Source: Bacteroidota bacterium
Lineage (GTDB): Bacteria > Bacteroidota > Bacteroidia > Flavobacteriales_D > Crocinitomicaceae
Assembly: GCA_016866375.1 (NCBI GenBank)
Contig: VGMK01000037.1
Coordinates: forward strand, 1 to 13,670
DNA length: 13,670 bases
Reading direction: 5' to 3'
Shown: piece by piece, positions 1 through 7,187 of the stretch
Numbering within the stretch: position 1 is the stretch's first letter
Layout: each line of letters starts with the position of its first letter
Notes under the pieces: generated by a model
What the model was told of the DNA's origin: nothing
The model's input: only the letters and a program-made list of their open reading frames with translations
The model's database searches: none
Program-made: the position numbers and the translations under genes

Positions 1-235
1 CTTTAATCTTTGTTGCTGAATGGTCTTTAAATAATTGATGCGGTGCTAAAGAAAATAGTGCCCACTCTCACTTAAAAATATATCTAATGCCTCTTGAGTG
101 CCCTAATTTCTTGTAATTATCCATTTCTTATATCTCGCTTGGGCCTCCGAAGGCTCAACATGGGAAGAATAATCCTATTTGTTGACTTATTTTATCGTCA
201 AAAAGGAAGACAAGGGAAAATTTCTCGCATTGATG
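1..235. other. Flank beyond asnS, no gene recognised
   Basis: All six frames are broken by stops and none gives a protein I recognise. On the minus strand a short frame opens with ATG at 124 and meets a single TGA at 68-70, then stays open to the window edge; it is too short to judge. A hairpin-like sequence at 140-155 (GCCT/AGGC core with a four-base loop) has no T-run on either side, so I do not call it a terminator. In many Flavobacteriia rpoN follows asnS on the same strand (recalled, not checked); its N-terminus is not visible here. Confidence 0.5.
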
Positions 236-1693
236 CTAAAACTCCGCGTTCTGTGGTGTTCTTGGGAATGGGATTACATCTCTAATGTTCGTCATTCCTG
301 TGACAAACATCACCATTCGTTCAAAGCCAAGCCCAAAACCTGCATGAGGAACAGTTCCAAATTTGCGCGTATCCATATACCACCAGAGCTCTTGGGGATG
401 AATACCAAATTCCTCGCATTTCTTGTAGAGAATATCGTAACGCTCCTCGCGTTGAGAACCTCCTACAATTTCACCGATTCCTGGAAATAACACATCCATA
501 GCTGCGACCGTTTTTTGATCCTCATTTAAACGCATGTAGAATGCTTTGATTTTTGCGGGATAATCCGTTAAAATAACTGGACAATTAAACTCTTTTTCTA
601 CCAAATACCGTTCGTGCTCACTTTGTAAATCAATCCCCCACTGTACGTCGTACTGAAATTTCTTTTTCTTGTAGTGATTGGAGTTTTTCAATACTTCTAT
701 TGCTTCCGTATAGGTTAGGCGCTTAAATGGATTTTCGGTTACAAACTTCAAACGGTCTATTAATGATAGTTCAATCCTCTCGTGTTGTGGCTTTTGTGAC
801 TGTTCTTGTTGGTCTCGATCATTTAAAAACTTCAAGTCCTCAGCACAATTCTCTAGAACATACCCGCAAATATTTTTTAAGAAGTCCTCTGTCAAATCCA
901 TATTATCCTTGAGGTCGTTGAACGCGACCTCAGGTTCTATCATCCAAAATTCAGCTAAATGACGAGAGGTATTGGAATTCTCCGCGCGAAACGTTGGCCC
1001 GAAAGTATAGACCTGACCCAGAGCCAAGGCTGCCAATTCTGCTTCTAATTGCCCAGAGACTGTCAGGTTCACGACTTTTCCGAAAAAATCCTTCGAAAAA
1101 TCTACTTCCCCTTTTTCATTTAAAGGCGGTTTCTTAGCATCGAGGGTGGTCACGCGAAACATTTCTCCTGCGCCTTCGGCGTCAGACCCCGTGATAATTG
1201 GCGTGTGTAAGTAATAAAACCCCCGATCATTAAAAAACTTATGTATCGCATAAGCTACTGCGTGTCTGATTCTGAAAACAGCACCAAAGGTGTTGGTACG
1301 AAAGCGCAGGTGTGCTTGTTCGCGCAAAAACTCTAGACTATGGCGTTTAGGTTGCATGACGGTGCGTTGTACATCATCCGGGTGAGCATCTCCTAAAATT
1401 TCGATAGCATTTACTTGCAACTCGATAGCTTGGCCAGAACCTTGAGACGCAACCAAGGTCCCTTTAAGTGAGACGGCTGCTGCTGTATTTACCCTTTTAA
1501 GAAGAGTCTCATTAAATTGTTCAAAATCCACTACCGCCTGTAAAGAAGACATACACGACCCATCGTTGAGTTGGATAAAACGGTTGCTTCTAAAAGCTCT
1601 AACCCATCCTTTCACCTCAATTTCTTTGTTTACTAACGCTTGACCTTCCTTTCCGAGAAGCTCACTTATTCTCCACCTTTTCATTTTTATCAT
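236..1693 (-). CDS. asnS: Asparaginyl-tRNA synthetase
   Basis: Cytoplasmic class IIb aminoacyl-tRNA synthetase that activates asparagine with ATP and charges tRNA-Asn. The 485 residues match the usual length in this phylum. An N-terminal OB-fold anticodon-binding domain lies at about 24-105 (EIEVKGWVRAFR). The catalytic domain follows, with the GSDAEGAGEMFRV segment at 169-181, motif 2 at about 235-255 (FRAENSN, then HLAEFWMIEPE) and motif 3 at about 452-475 (GFGLGFERM with its ATP-binding Arg459, then DVIPFPRTP). The RAENSNTSRHLAEFWMIEPE form is typical of AsnS rather than AspS. A charged insert around 283-306 is common in Bacteroidota enzymes. Two starts are possible, ATG at 1693 or at 1684 (residue 4). 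The first is kept because both lie downstream of the promoter at 1746-1775. No clear terminator is seen after the TAG stop. Confidence 0.97.
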   Translation of the reverse strand: MIKMKRWRISELLGKEGQALVNKEIEVKGWVRAFRSNRFIQLNDGSCMSSLQAVVDFEQFNETLLKRVNTAAAVSLKGTLVASQGSGQAIELQVNAIEILGDAHPDDVQRTVMQPKRHSLEFLREQAHLRFRTNTFGAVFRIRHAVAYAIHKFFNDRGFYYLHTPIITGSDAEGAGEMFRVTTLDAKKPPLNEKGEVDFSKDFFGKVVNLTVSGQLEAELAALALGQVYTFGPTFRAENSNTSRHLAEFWMIEPEVAFNDLKDNMDLTEDFLKNICGYVLENCAEDLKFLNDRDQQEQSQKPQHERIELSLIDRLKFVTENPFKRLTYTEAIEVLKNSNHYKKKKFQYDVQWGIDLQSEHERYLVEKEFNCPVILTDYPAKIKAFYMRLNEDQKTVAAMDVLFPGIGEIVGGSQREERYDILYKKCEEFGIHPQELWWYMDTRKFGTVPHAGFGLGFERMVMFVTGMTNIRDVIPFPRTPQNAEF

Positions 1694-1745
1694 GTTATCT
1701 TAAATCTCTTTACCTTTGGACCACAAACTTATTTGTCTTCCATTA

Positions 1746-1775
1746 CAAAAATAGTGTAATTGAAGAAGTTTACAA
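1746..1775 (-). promoter_or_regulatory. Bacteroidota-type promoter of asnS
   Basis: On the minus strand TTG (1775-1773) is followed by 19 bases and then TATTTTTG (1753-1746). This matches the -33 TTG / -7 TAnnTTTG consensus of the primary sigma factor in Bacteroidota. The transcript would start near 1740, giving a leader of roughly 45 bases before the asnS ATG. A second TAAGTTTG lies at 1731-1724, but the nearest upstream TTG is only 14 bases away, so it is the weaker candidate. Confidence 0.65.
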
Positions 1776-1830
1776 GGTAAAATTCAGGAAACCGATGCGA
1801 TTCAAAAGCTTATATCGAAAAAAATAAATT

Positions 1831-2271
1831 ATGAATGCAGCACATGTACATTTAGTCTTAAATCATTTCCCTATTTTATTGCCCTTGGTGGCCTTGATAC
1901 TTCTGATTCTTGGACTGGTTTTTAAGAATGACCTGGTAAAAAGAATTGCTTATGGAATGATGATGGCCTCAGGGATATTTACTTTTTTTACGATGAACTC
2001 TGGCGAAGGCGCAGAGGAAATTGTGGAAGAATTGGGAAGAAATCACGACTTAATTCATGAACACGAGGAGAACGCGGAAACCTTTGCTTTATTGAGTTAT
2101 TTGAGTGCTTTTTTTGCCGCTGTCGCTTTCTGGATAAACTGGAAACGCAAGCCATTTTCCGATATTACTCTTTACATTTCCATTCTTCTTTCTGGGGCAT
2201 TACTATACCTCGGTCAAAAAACCGGTAGCAGTGGTGGTGAAATTACGCATGAGGAAATTGTAAAAAAATAA
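1831..2271 (+). CDS. Four-helix membrane protein, DUF2231-like
   Basis: A 146-residue inner-membrane protein of unknown function. Four hydrophobic helices are seen at about 9-31, 37-55, 84-103 and 111-127. Conserved-looking polar positions are an N-terminal histidine cluster (H5, H7, N11, H12 in AHVHLVLNHFPI), a GEGAEEIVEELG segment after helix 2, a HEHEEN segment at 76-81 and a C-terminal GGEITHEEI. This pattern resembles Bacteroidota relatives of the DUF2231 family. The histidines in or beside the membrane could bind heme or a metal, but that is inference. The gene stands alone between the divergent asnS and the following lipoprotein gene, 65 bases downstream. I could not find a consensus promoter in the 55 bases before it. 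Confidence 0.8.
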   Translation: MNAAHVHLVLNHFPILLPLVALILLILGLVFKNDLVKRIAYGMMMASGIFTFFTMNSGEGAEEIVEELGRNHDLIHEHEENAETFALLSYLSAFFAAVAFWINWKRKPFSDITLYISILLSGALLYLGQKTGSSGGEITHEEIVKK

Positions 2272-2336
2272 TTTCATTAATCTAGTGCCCATTCCTTGTA
2301 AATGAGTAATATTGAGGAGATTTAAAATACTGTAAT

Positions 2337-2750
2337 ATGAAAAAATTAATTGTAATGTCTTTGGCTGCATTGTTTTTAGCATCATGCGGAGGAAGTAAAA
2401 AAGGAGCTTGGTCAGATGAAGATAAAGAGAAGGCTCGACAAGAAATGGAAAAAGGAATTAGGGAAACCGGTGGAGACCCAAAAGAAATGAAAGAACTTCT
2501 CGATTGTGCATTAAAAAAGTGTGAAGAAAATTACGAGAACTTTGAAGAAGCTGATAATGCCAGTGACCAAGAAGGAGAAAAAATTCTTTCAGATTGTATG
2601 GAGTTGTTGATGAAAGACGCATTAAAAGATGTGAAAATCCCGGAAACTCCTGCTGTTGATGAGGAGTCTATGGAAACCCCTTCAATGGAAGAAGAAATGT
2701 ATGAGGAAGAAATGTATGAGGAAGAAATGTCTGAGGAGGAAATGTATTAA
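2337..2750 (+). CDS. Small acidic lipoprotein with C-terminal EEMYE repeats
   Basis: A 137-residue protein of unknown function, probably anchored in the envelope by lipid. The signal peptide ends in a lipobox (LASC, Cys17) followed by GGSKKG. The mature part is strongly acidic and largely helical in appearance, with further cysteines at 57, 62 and 87. From about residue 100 it becomes a low-complexity tail of Glu, Pro and Met, ending in nearly four copies of the pentapeptide EEMYE. The ATG is the only sensible start because it begins the signal peptide. The next gene encodes another small acidic Cys-containing lipoprotein, which may be a distant relative. I do not recognise a named family. 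Confidence 0.8.
   Translation: MKKLIVMSLAALFLASCGGSKKGAWSDEDKEKARQEMEKGIRETGGDPKEMKELLDCALKKCEENYENFEEADNASDQEGEKILSDCMELLMKDALKDVKIPETPAVDEESMETPSMEEEMYEEEMYEEEMSEEEMY
2691..2747 (+). repeat. 15-bp in-frame tandem repeat, 3.8 copies
   Basis: The unit GAAGAAATGTATGAG occurs at 2691-2705 and 2706-2720 exactly. It occurs at 2721-2735 with one change (TAT to TCT, so Tyr becomes Ser). A 12-base partial copy at 2736-2747 has one silent change, and the stop codon follows directly. As the unit is a multiple of three, gain or loss of copies keeps the reading frame and only changes the length of the acidic tail. Confidence 0.95.
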
Positions 2751-2906
2751 GATTTATAATGAGCGAATTAATATTTTTTGAAATAGATTACAAAAGCCAG
2801 TTCATTTAATGGTGCTTGGCAAAACAAAAAATTTATAAAACCACATTTGAGATAACCATTAATTCAATCAAAATTTCTATTTTCGTCCATATAAAAATGT
2901 ATAATT

Positions 2907-3269
2907 ATGAAAAAGTATTTATTAAGCCTGTTTATGTTAAGCTCATTAGCAATAAGTTCTTGCGGGGATAAAGCAGAAGACATTAACGTGGCTGATATTG
3001 ATTCTGAATGCGGTTGTGTAGAATCTATGAACATTGTGCTGAATGAAATGATTGAGGCTATTGACGGTAAAAAAATATCCGAAATGTCCGATGAGGATGA
3101 AAAAGCATTTAAAGAAAAAATAAAACCGTTAAAAGATAAGGTAGAAGAAATTACAAAACATTGTAATAAAAAGTTTCCTAATGTAAAGTATGACAAAATC
3201 AAGGACTGTGCTGCAGTTGAGGAATTGAAAAAGACAATAGAAAAAGCAAAAGACTTGGGATTAAATTAA
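2907..3269 (+). CDS. Small lipoprotein with four cysteines
   Basis: A 120-residue predicted lipoprotein of unknown function. The signal peptide MKKYLLSLFMLSSLAISSC ends in a lipobox at Cys19. The mature domain is highly charged and probably helical. It carries four cysteines (35, 37, 86, 101), with C35 and C37 in a CGC motif, so two disulfides are possible after export. It lies 156 bases after the previous lipoprotein gene and is followed directly by the bidirectional terminator at 3275-3300, so it ends its transcription unit. A separate promoter in the gap is likely from the spacing, but I found no good match to the consensus. It resembles small lipoproteins seen in Flavobacteriales, without a name I can assign. 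Confidence 0.8.
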   Translation: MKKYLLSLFMLSSLAISSCGDKAEDINVADIDSECGCVESMNIVLNEMIEAIDGKKISEMSDEDEKAFKEKIKPLKDKVEEITKHCNKKFPNVKYDKIKDCAAVEELKKTIEKAKDLGLN

Positions 3270-3274
3270 AATAG

Positions 3275-3300
3275 TGGCTGCCCAAAAGGCAGCCATTTTT
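3275..3300. terminator. Bidirectional intrinsic terminator
   Basis: A perfect 8-bp stem, TGGCTGCC (3275-3282) with GGCAGCCA (3288-3295), closes a five-base loop CAAAA. On the plus strand TTTTTATTT follows. On the minus strand CTATTTTAATTT follows. It sits between the stops of two convergent genes, the lipoprotein ending at 3269 and pth ending at 3317, and can serve both. Confidence 0.9.
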
Positions 3301-3316
3301 ATTTGATTACTCAACC

Positions 3317-3880
3317 TTATTTATTGTTCCAATTGGTCATGGTGAGTGCTAAGCCTTGCGTTGAAAAGCTTTTGACAAACTCTGTAGCCACGCCAATACG
3401 TTCTGGTAAATCAAGACTTTCTTCCTTTGACCAATTGCCGAGCACATAATCTGATTGTTTTCCCTTGGCGAAATCACTTCCTACACCAAAGCGAAGCCTC
3501 ACGTAATCTTGAGTTTTCAAGGTTGCTTGAATATCTTTAAGTCCGTTATGACCACCATCACTCCCTTTTCCTTTCATGCGTAGTTTACCAAAAGGCAGGG
3601 CGATGTCATCTGCAATAACCACCAAATTTTCGAGGTTAACTTTTTCCGTTTGCAGCCAATAGTTTACAGCCTTACCCGAAAGATTCATATAGGTAATGGG
3701 CTTTATGAGTACCAAAGTCCTCCCTTTGAATTTAACTTCTGTTTTAAAGGCGGCTTTGTCTAAAGAAAAGGTTCCTCCTAATTCTTTTGCCAACGCATCC
3801 ACTACCTTAAATCCGATATTATGACGTGTTTCTTCGTATTCACTTCCTGGGTTCCCTAAACCGACAATTAAAAGCTTCAT
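3317..3880 (-). CDS. pth: Peptidyl-tRNA hydrolase
   Basis: Cytoplasmic enzyme that cleaves the ester bond of peptidyl-tRNAs released by stalled ribosomes, recycling tRNA. The 187 residues fit the bacterial Pth family. Visible signatures are GLGNPGSEYEETRHNIGF at 7-24 with Asn10 and the catalytic His20, KPITYMNLSG at 60-69 with Asn66, an ADD motif with the catalytic-region aspartate at 91-92, and the GSDGGHNGLKDI segment at 106-117 with Asn112. All key residues of the family are present. Its ATG comes one base after the TGA of the upstream barrel-protein gene, so it is the last cistron of the ftsE-rluB series. The bidirectional terminator follows its stop by about 16 bases. Confidence 0.96.
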   Translation of the reverse strand: MKLLIVGLGNPGSEYEETRHNIGFKVVDALAKELGGTFSLDKAAFKTEVKFKGRTLVLIKPITYMNLSGKAVNYWLQTEKVNLENLVVIADDIALPFGKLRMKGKGSDGGHNGLKDIQATLKTQDYVRLRFGVGSDFAKGKQSDYVLGNWSKEESLDLPERIGVATEFVKSFSTQGLALTMTNWNNK

Positions 3881-3881
3881 A

Positions 3882-4760
3882 TCAAAGTTGCGGACAGGAA
3901 TTACAATCGTTTACTGGTCGGATATAAAACAAACACCCAAGTACAATATTCCCCTCTATATAGCCAAAACGATGCCGTGCAAAAGTGTCGTATTCATTGG
4001 GGCGTGTTTTTACATAGTGTTGAAATAGGTACCCTGCTCCGATGTTCGTTTGTAAAAATATACGTTTCCAAAATTCAAAGCGTAGCCCACTGTGAACCGA
4101 GACTCCCACCCCAGATAGAGAGGTGGTAGCTTGCGTTTTTACGCCATTGTAGGTAAAATCGTTTTGGCTCAAGATCACTCCTGAAGAAAACCCCCAGAGC
4201 CAGGTCATGGTGTATGTATCATTAAGATTCCTAATTAAATTTCTCACTTTGCTTATTTCTGCCCGGATGTAATTCATTCCATTGGTGTTTTCATAATGAA
4301 AAACATCTTCTTCAGTAAAGGTATTATAACCGTTATAATTTCCACTTAAGGATTCAACCGAATTGAAACCGGCTTCAGTTTTCCCAACTAATTGATAACT
4401 TGGCCCGTGAACCATTACGTATTTGAGGTGATCATACCCCAATGAAATATTCCAATTATTTTTAAAATTATACCCTACACGCAAGTTAAACTGAGGAACT
4501 GTAAGTTTATTGGGGCTCACGTATTCCATTAATTTTGTTGAAGGGCGATCTTTTGCTTGGACGTCATTTAATTGAAAGCCATAACCTACACCTTCAAAAC
4601 GAATATCGCTTTTCGTGTAGGCGCTTCTGTTATAACCCCAATACACGTATCCCGTACCTTGTGCCATTGAGTTTTTAGGCTTTTTCCTATTATACTTTCT
4701 GTACTGTGCCTCTGAGGTAAAGGCAATAAGCAAAATACACATGAGCGCTGCTATTTTCAT
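3882..4760 (-). CDS. Predicted outer-membrane beta-barrel protein
   Basis: A 292-residue protein of unknown function, predicted in the outer membrane. I start it at the ATG at 4760, which overlaps the stop of the upstream gene as ATGA and begins a good signal peptide (MKIAALMCILLIAFTSEAQ, cleavage near 19). An in-frame start at 4781 would put seven extra residues before the signal peptide and is less likely. The mature part has alternating hydrophobic/polar strands with many aromatic residues, including WGYNRSAYTKSDI at 41-53, a pattern I recall from a conserved but uncharacterised Bacteroidota family. The C-terminus has a CNSC motif (C286, C289), not the usual terminal aromatic residue. It lies between a lipoprotein gene and pth in a coupled series. 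Confidence 0.82.
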   Translation of the reverse strand: MKIAALMCILLIAFTSEAQYRKYNRKKPKNSMAQGTGYVYWGYNRSAYTKSDIRFEGVGYGFQLNDVQAKDRPSTKLMEYVSPNKLTVPQFNLRVGYNFKNNWNISLGYDHLKYVMVHGPSYQLVGKTEAGFNSVESLSGNYNGYNTFTEEDVFHYENTNGMNYIRAEISKVRNLIRNLNDTYTMTWLWGFSSGVILSQNDFTYNGVKTQATTSLSGVGVSVHSGLRFEFWKRIFLQTNIGAGYLFQHYVKTRPNEYDTFARHRFGYIEGNIVLGCLFYIRPVNDCNSCPQL

Positions 4761-5458
4761 TTTTTTATAAGTTGAACCCATTGTTCCTGAGAAAGTATTT
4801 TCTCTAATTTAAAATGAACAGATTTAGAAGGGCTGTGCCATTCTGTAAGTCCAATCCCTTTGGAAAAATAAACCACTTGTACACCTGTTATTTCTTCTTC
4901 CTTACGTTTGTAGATATTCATATTTGTCATCCGTATAAAATCTTTAAAAACCAAGGTTTCTATTGGTTTATTGTTAAATTCAATAGTTGAATTACTACTA
5001 AACTTTCTTGTTATTTCCTTTAAAATAACCATGGAGTCGTTGACCCCTCTGAATTTAGAGGCAAAGCAAGCTTCCTCAGAGAGAGTCATGGGGAATAATC
5101 TGTTTTTAAATAAGATCGCTTGTTCTTTTTCTTGCTTAGCGTTAACCGTAATGTGATCAATCAGGTCTAATGAATCAATGTTGTAATTAAATGCTTCCAA
5201 CAAGCGGCCATCGGAAGCATACCTTTCCACGATAAGGTGTGGCCCCTTCGAATCAACTACTTTATAAACCCGATGAAACTCTTCGTTCAGTCCATTTATT
5301 AAATCGCGGTAAACATAAATTCGCGTACTATCACAAATCGGATAAAAAAATGCGCTGGGATTTAAACTCACTTCTGAATGCTTAGTATTTTCCTCTTGAG
5401 AAGAATTCCCGCAAGAAAAAAGGAGAACACAACATACGAGATATCCTAAAAATTTCAT
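4757..5458 (-). CDS. Predicted lipoprotein, function unknown
   Basis: A 233-residue protein with a lipoprotein signal peptide (MKFLGYLVCCVLLFSC, lipid-modified Cys16, followed by GNSSQEEN). The mature domain has about 215 residues of mixed strand and helix, with Tyr- and Phe-rich segments near 38-52 (FFYPICDSTRIYVYRD), and I do not recognise a family. The start codon overlaps the rluB stop as ATGA, and its own stop overlaps the ATG of the following barrel protein in the same way. The two envelope proteins are therefore probably made together and may act together. Where the lipid anchor sits (inner or outer membrane) cannot be told from the sequence. Confidence 0.82.
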   Translation of the reverse strand: MKFLGYLVCCVLLFSCGNSSQEENTKHSEVSLNPSAFFYPICDSTRIYVYRDLINGLNEEFHRVYKVVDSKGPHLIVERYASDGRLLEAFNYNIDSLDLIDHITVNAKQEKEQAILFKNRLFPMTLSEEACFASKFRGVNDSMVILKEITRKFSSNSTIEFNNKPIETLVFKDFIRMTNMNIYKRKEEEITGVQVVYFSKGIGLTEWHSPSKSVHFKLEKILSQEQWVQLIKK

Positions 5459-6339
5459 TTTGTCATTTTCAAAAAAGCCACTTCTTGTTCTGTCAAATGA
5501 CGAAACATTCCACGTGGTAAATCTTTTTTTGTTAATCCGGCAAATTGCACCCTGTCTAAACGAAGCACATTGTACCCTAAAGCTTCAAACAAGCGACGAA
5601 CGATTCGGTTTTTTCCTGAATGTAATTCCACTCCAACTTCTCTATTGTTCCCCTCCTCAACAAACTCCGCTTTATCTGCTTTTGTGCGCCCGTCTTCAAG
5701 GTCTACCCCATTCACTAATTTCTCTAAATCCTCTTTATTCACTGGTTTATGTAATTCCACATGATATATTTTACGCGCTTGATAGCGAGGGTGCGTAAGT
5801 TTTTTGGCCATATCCCCGTCATTCGTAAACAAGAGCAGTCCAGTGGTTTCACGGTCAAGTCTTCCAACGGGATAAACACGCTCACGACACGCCTTGCTTA
5901 CCAAAGTCATGACAGTTTTTCTTCCCCTTGGGTCGTCCATGGTAGTTATAAACCCTTTTGGTTTATTCAAAAGTACATACCTCTTGGTCTCAGCATTTAT
6001 GGTTTCTCCGTCGTATTGAACGATATCTCCTGGTTTTATTTTATAGCCTAGCTCCGAAATAATCTTACCATTTACCGCTACCACTCCGGTTTGTATCAGC
6101 ACATCAGCTTCTCTTCTGGAGCAAACACCTGCATTCGATAAATACTTGTTCAAACGGATGGCATCTTCATTAAATGATGGCAGCGGATCTCCTTTCTTAA
6201 CTTTTATTTTAAAATCAATGTATTTGCGTTTATCTCGCGCCGTAATCTCCTTTTTGGGGGCATCCTTTTGGTTGGCTCGTATTGGTTTCTCTCTTCCAAG
6301 GGATGTGCTGCCTGATTTTTTCGGCGTAGATTTATTCAT
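5455..6339 (-). CDS. rluB: rRNA pseudouridine synthase, RsuA/RluB/RluE/RluF family
   Basis: Converts specific uridines in ribosomal RNA to pseudouridine during ribosome maturation. The 294 residues comprise a basic, low-complexity N-terminal extension (1-58), an S4 RNA-binding domain at about 61-107 (RLNKYLSNAGVCSRREAD) and the catalytic domain. The catalytic aspartate is Asp162 in GRLDRETTGLLLFTNDG. Further family signatures are LLNKPKGF at 123-130 and the GKNRIVRRLFEALGY segment at 242-256. Symbol rluB follows common annotation; which rRNA position is modified cannot be read from the sequence. The gene begins 29 bases after ftsE and its TGA overlaps the next ATG. A basic N-terminal tail of this kind is common in Bacteroidota members. 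Confidence 0.92.
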   Translation of the reverse strand: MNKSTPKKSGSTSLGREKPIRANQKDAPKKEITARDKRKYIDFKIKVKKGDPLPSFNEDAIRLNKYLSNAGVCSRREADVLIQTGVVAVNGKIISELGYKIKPGDIVQYDGETINAETKRYVLLNKPKGFITTMDDPRGRKTVMTLVSKACRERVYPVGRLDRETTGLLLFTNDGDMAKKLTHPRYQARKIYHVELHKPVNKEDLEKLVNGVDLEDGRTKADKAEFVEEGNNREVGVELHSGKNRIVRRLFEALGYNVLRLDRVQFAGLTKKDLPRGMFRHLTEQEVAFLKMTK

Positions 6340-6368
6340 TTAACAAATTTAAGGAAATCCAGTCTAAC

Positions 6369-7046
6369 TTACATCATGCTGGACTCTCTGATTTCTCCCT
6401 CCTCGACGCGAAGGATTTTCCCTGGAAATTTTCTTACAACTTCCATATCATGGGTCGCCATTAATACGGCCGTTTTTTGTTCTCTGGCCACCGCCACCAA
6501 CAACTGCATAATTTCCACAGATGTTTCAGGGTCGAGGTTGCCCGTTGGTTCATCTGCAAGAATCAAAGCCGGCTTATTTAGTAGCGCCCTTGCAATCGAG
6601 ACTCTTTGTTGTTCCCCGCCGGATAAAGTGTGAGGAAAATCATTCGCTTTATGCTCAATTCCTGCAAGCTGCAGGCAACTCAGCGCCTGTTTTTGTATAT
6701 CCTCTTTTTTTTTCCACCCCGTAGCTTTTAACACAAAGTACAAGTTCTGTATGACACTTCGATCCATTAACAACTGAAAATCTTGAAAAATGATGCCTAT
6801 TTTTCTTCGTAGAAAAGGTATGTCTTTACGCTTAATTCTTTTTAAATTGTACCCTGCAACGACGGCATCTCCTTCTAACAATGGAAGCTCAGCATACAAT
6901 ATTTTCATTAAACTACTTTTGCCACTTCCTGTTTTTCCGATAAGGTAAACAAAATCATTTTCCTCTAGATCAAGATAAACATCTTTCAAAATTGACTTCC
7001 CTTGTTGATTTACTTGAGCTTTAACAATAGAAATAACTTTAGGCAC
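6369..7046 (-). CDS. ftsE: ABC-transporter ATP-binding protein, FtsE type
   Basis: ATPase subunit of the FtsEX type, which in other bacteria couples ATP hydrolysis to control of septal cell-wall hydrolases. From the GTG start at 7046 it has 226 codons including the stop. All ABC motifs are present: Walker A GKTGSGKS (37-44), Q-loop FQDFQLL (87-93), signature LSGGEQQR (141-148), Walker B ALILADEP (160-167) and the switch His199. FVYLIGKTGSGKSS near Walker A is the form typical of Bacteroidota FtsE. The frame extends upstream to an ATG at 7082 and a TTG at 7121, but those residues are atypical; GTG at 7046 gives the N-terminus expected for the family. No ftsX is in the window. LolD- or MacB-like ATPases are the alternative. 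It is the first gene of the minus-strand series. Confidence 0.8.
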   Translation of the reverse strand: MPKVISIVKAQVNQQGKSILKDVYLDLEENDFVYLIGKTGSGKSSLMKILYAELPLLEGDAVVAGYNLKRIKRKDIPFLRRKIGIIFQDFQLLMDRSVIQNLYFVLKATGWKKKEDIQKQALSCLQLAGIEHKANDFPHTLSGGEQQRVSIARALLNKPALILADEPTGNLDPETSVEIMQLLVAVAREQKTAVLMATHDMEVVRKFPGKILRVEEGEIRESSMM

Positions 7047-7187
7047 GTGAAAATATTTGGTAATACAAAGTTGCAGAATCATTTGAAACCTCACTGCCAA
7101 GTTGTATTTATATCTTAACAATAACAGGTTTAAAACTTTTACTTCTAATTCTTAAGCTTTCTAACTTGGAAACTAATTTTACATCTC

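Noticed and set aside
3..38. Plus-strand frame open from the left edge to TGA at 36-38
   Set aside because: Eleven codons cannot be assigned to a gene.
1..124. Minus-strand frame from ATG 124 with one TGA at 68-70, open to the window edge
   Set aside because: Only about 40 codons, no recognisable protein and a stop directly upstream of the ATG; compatible with chance. It could be revisited with sequence to the left of the window.
140..155. GC-rich hairpin downstream of asnS
   Set aside because: No T-run follows on either strand and it lies about 80 bases beyond the stop, so it does not look like an intrinsic terminator.
2864..3202. 112-codon minus-strand frame antisense to the second lipoprotein gene
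   Set aside because: It is a shadow of a gene with a clear signal peptide and lipobox; no protein-like features of its own.
5460..6343. Several plus-strand frames opposite rluB
   Set aside because: rluB is certain from its S4 and catalytic motifs; the antisense frames have no recognisable domain.
6344..6351. TAAATTTG on the minus strand just before rluB
   Set aside because: It matches a -7 box, but no TTG lies 19-20 bases upstream, and the start point would fall at the ATG itself. A leaderless internal promoter is possible but unsupported.
7047..7187. Search for divergent promoters between ftsE and the TPR gene
   Set aside because: Near matches such as TAATTTTA and TAACTTGG (plus) and CAACTTTG (minus) occur, but none has a TTG at the right spacing, so no promoter is called.
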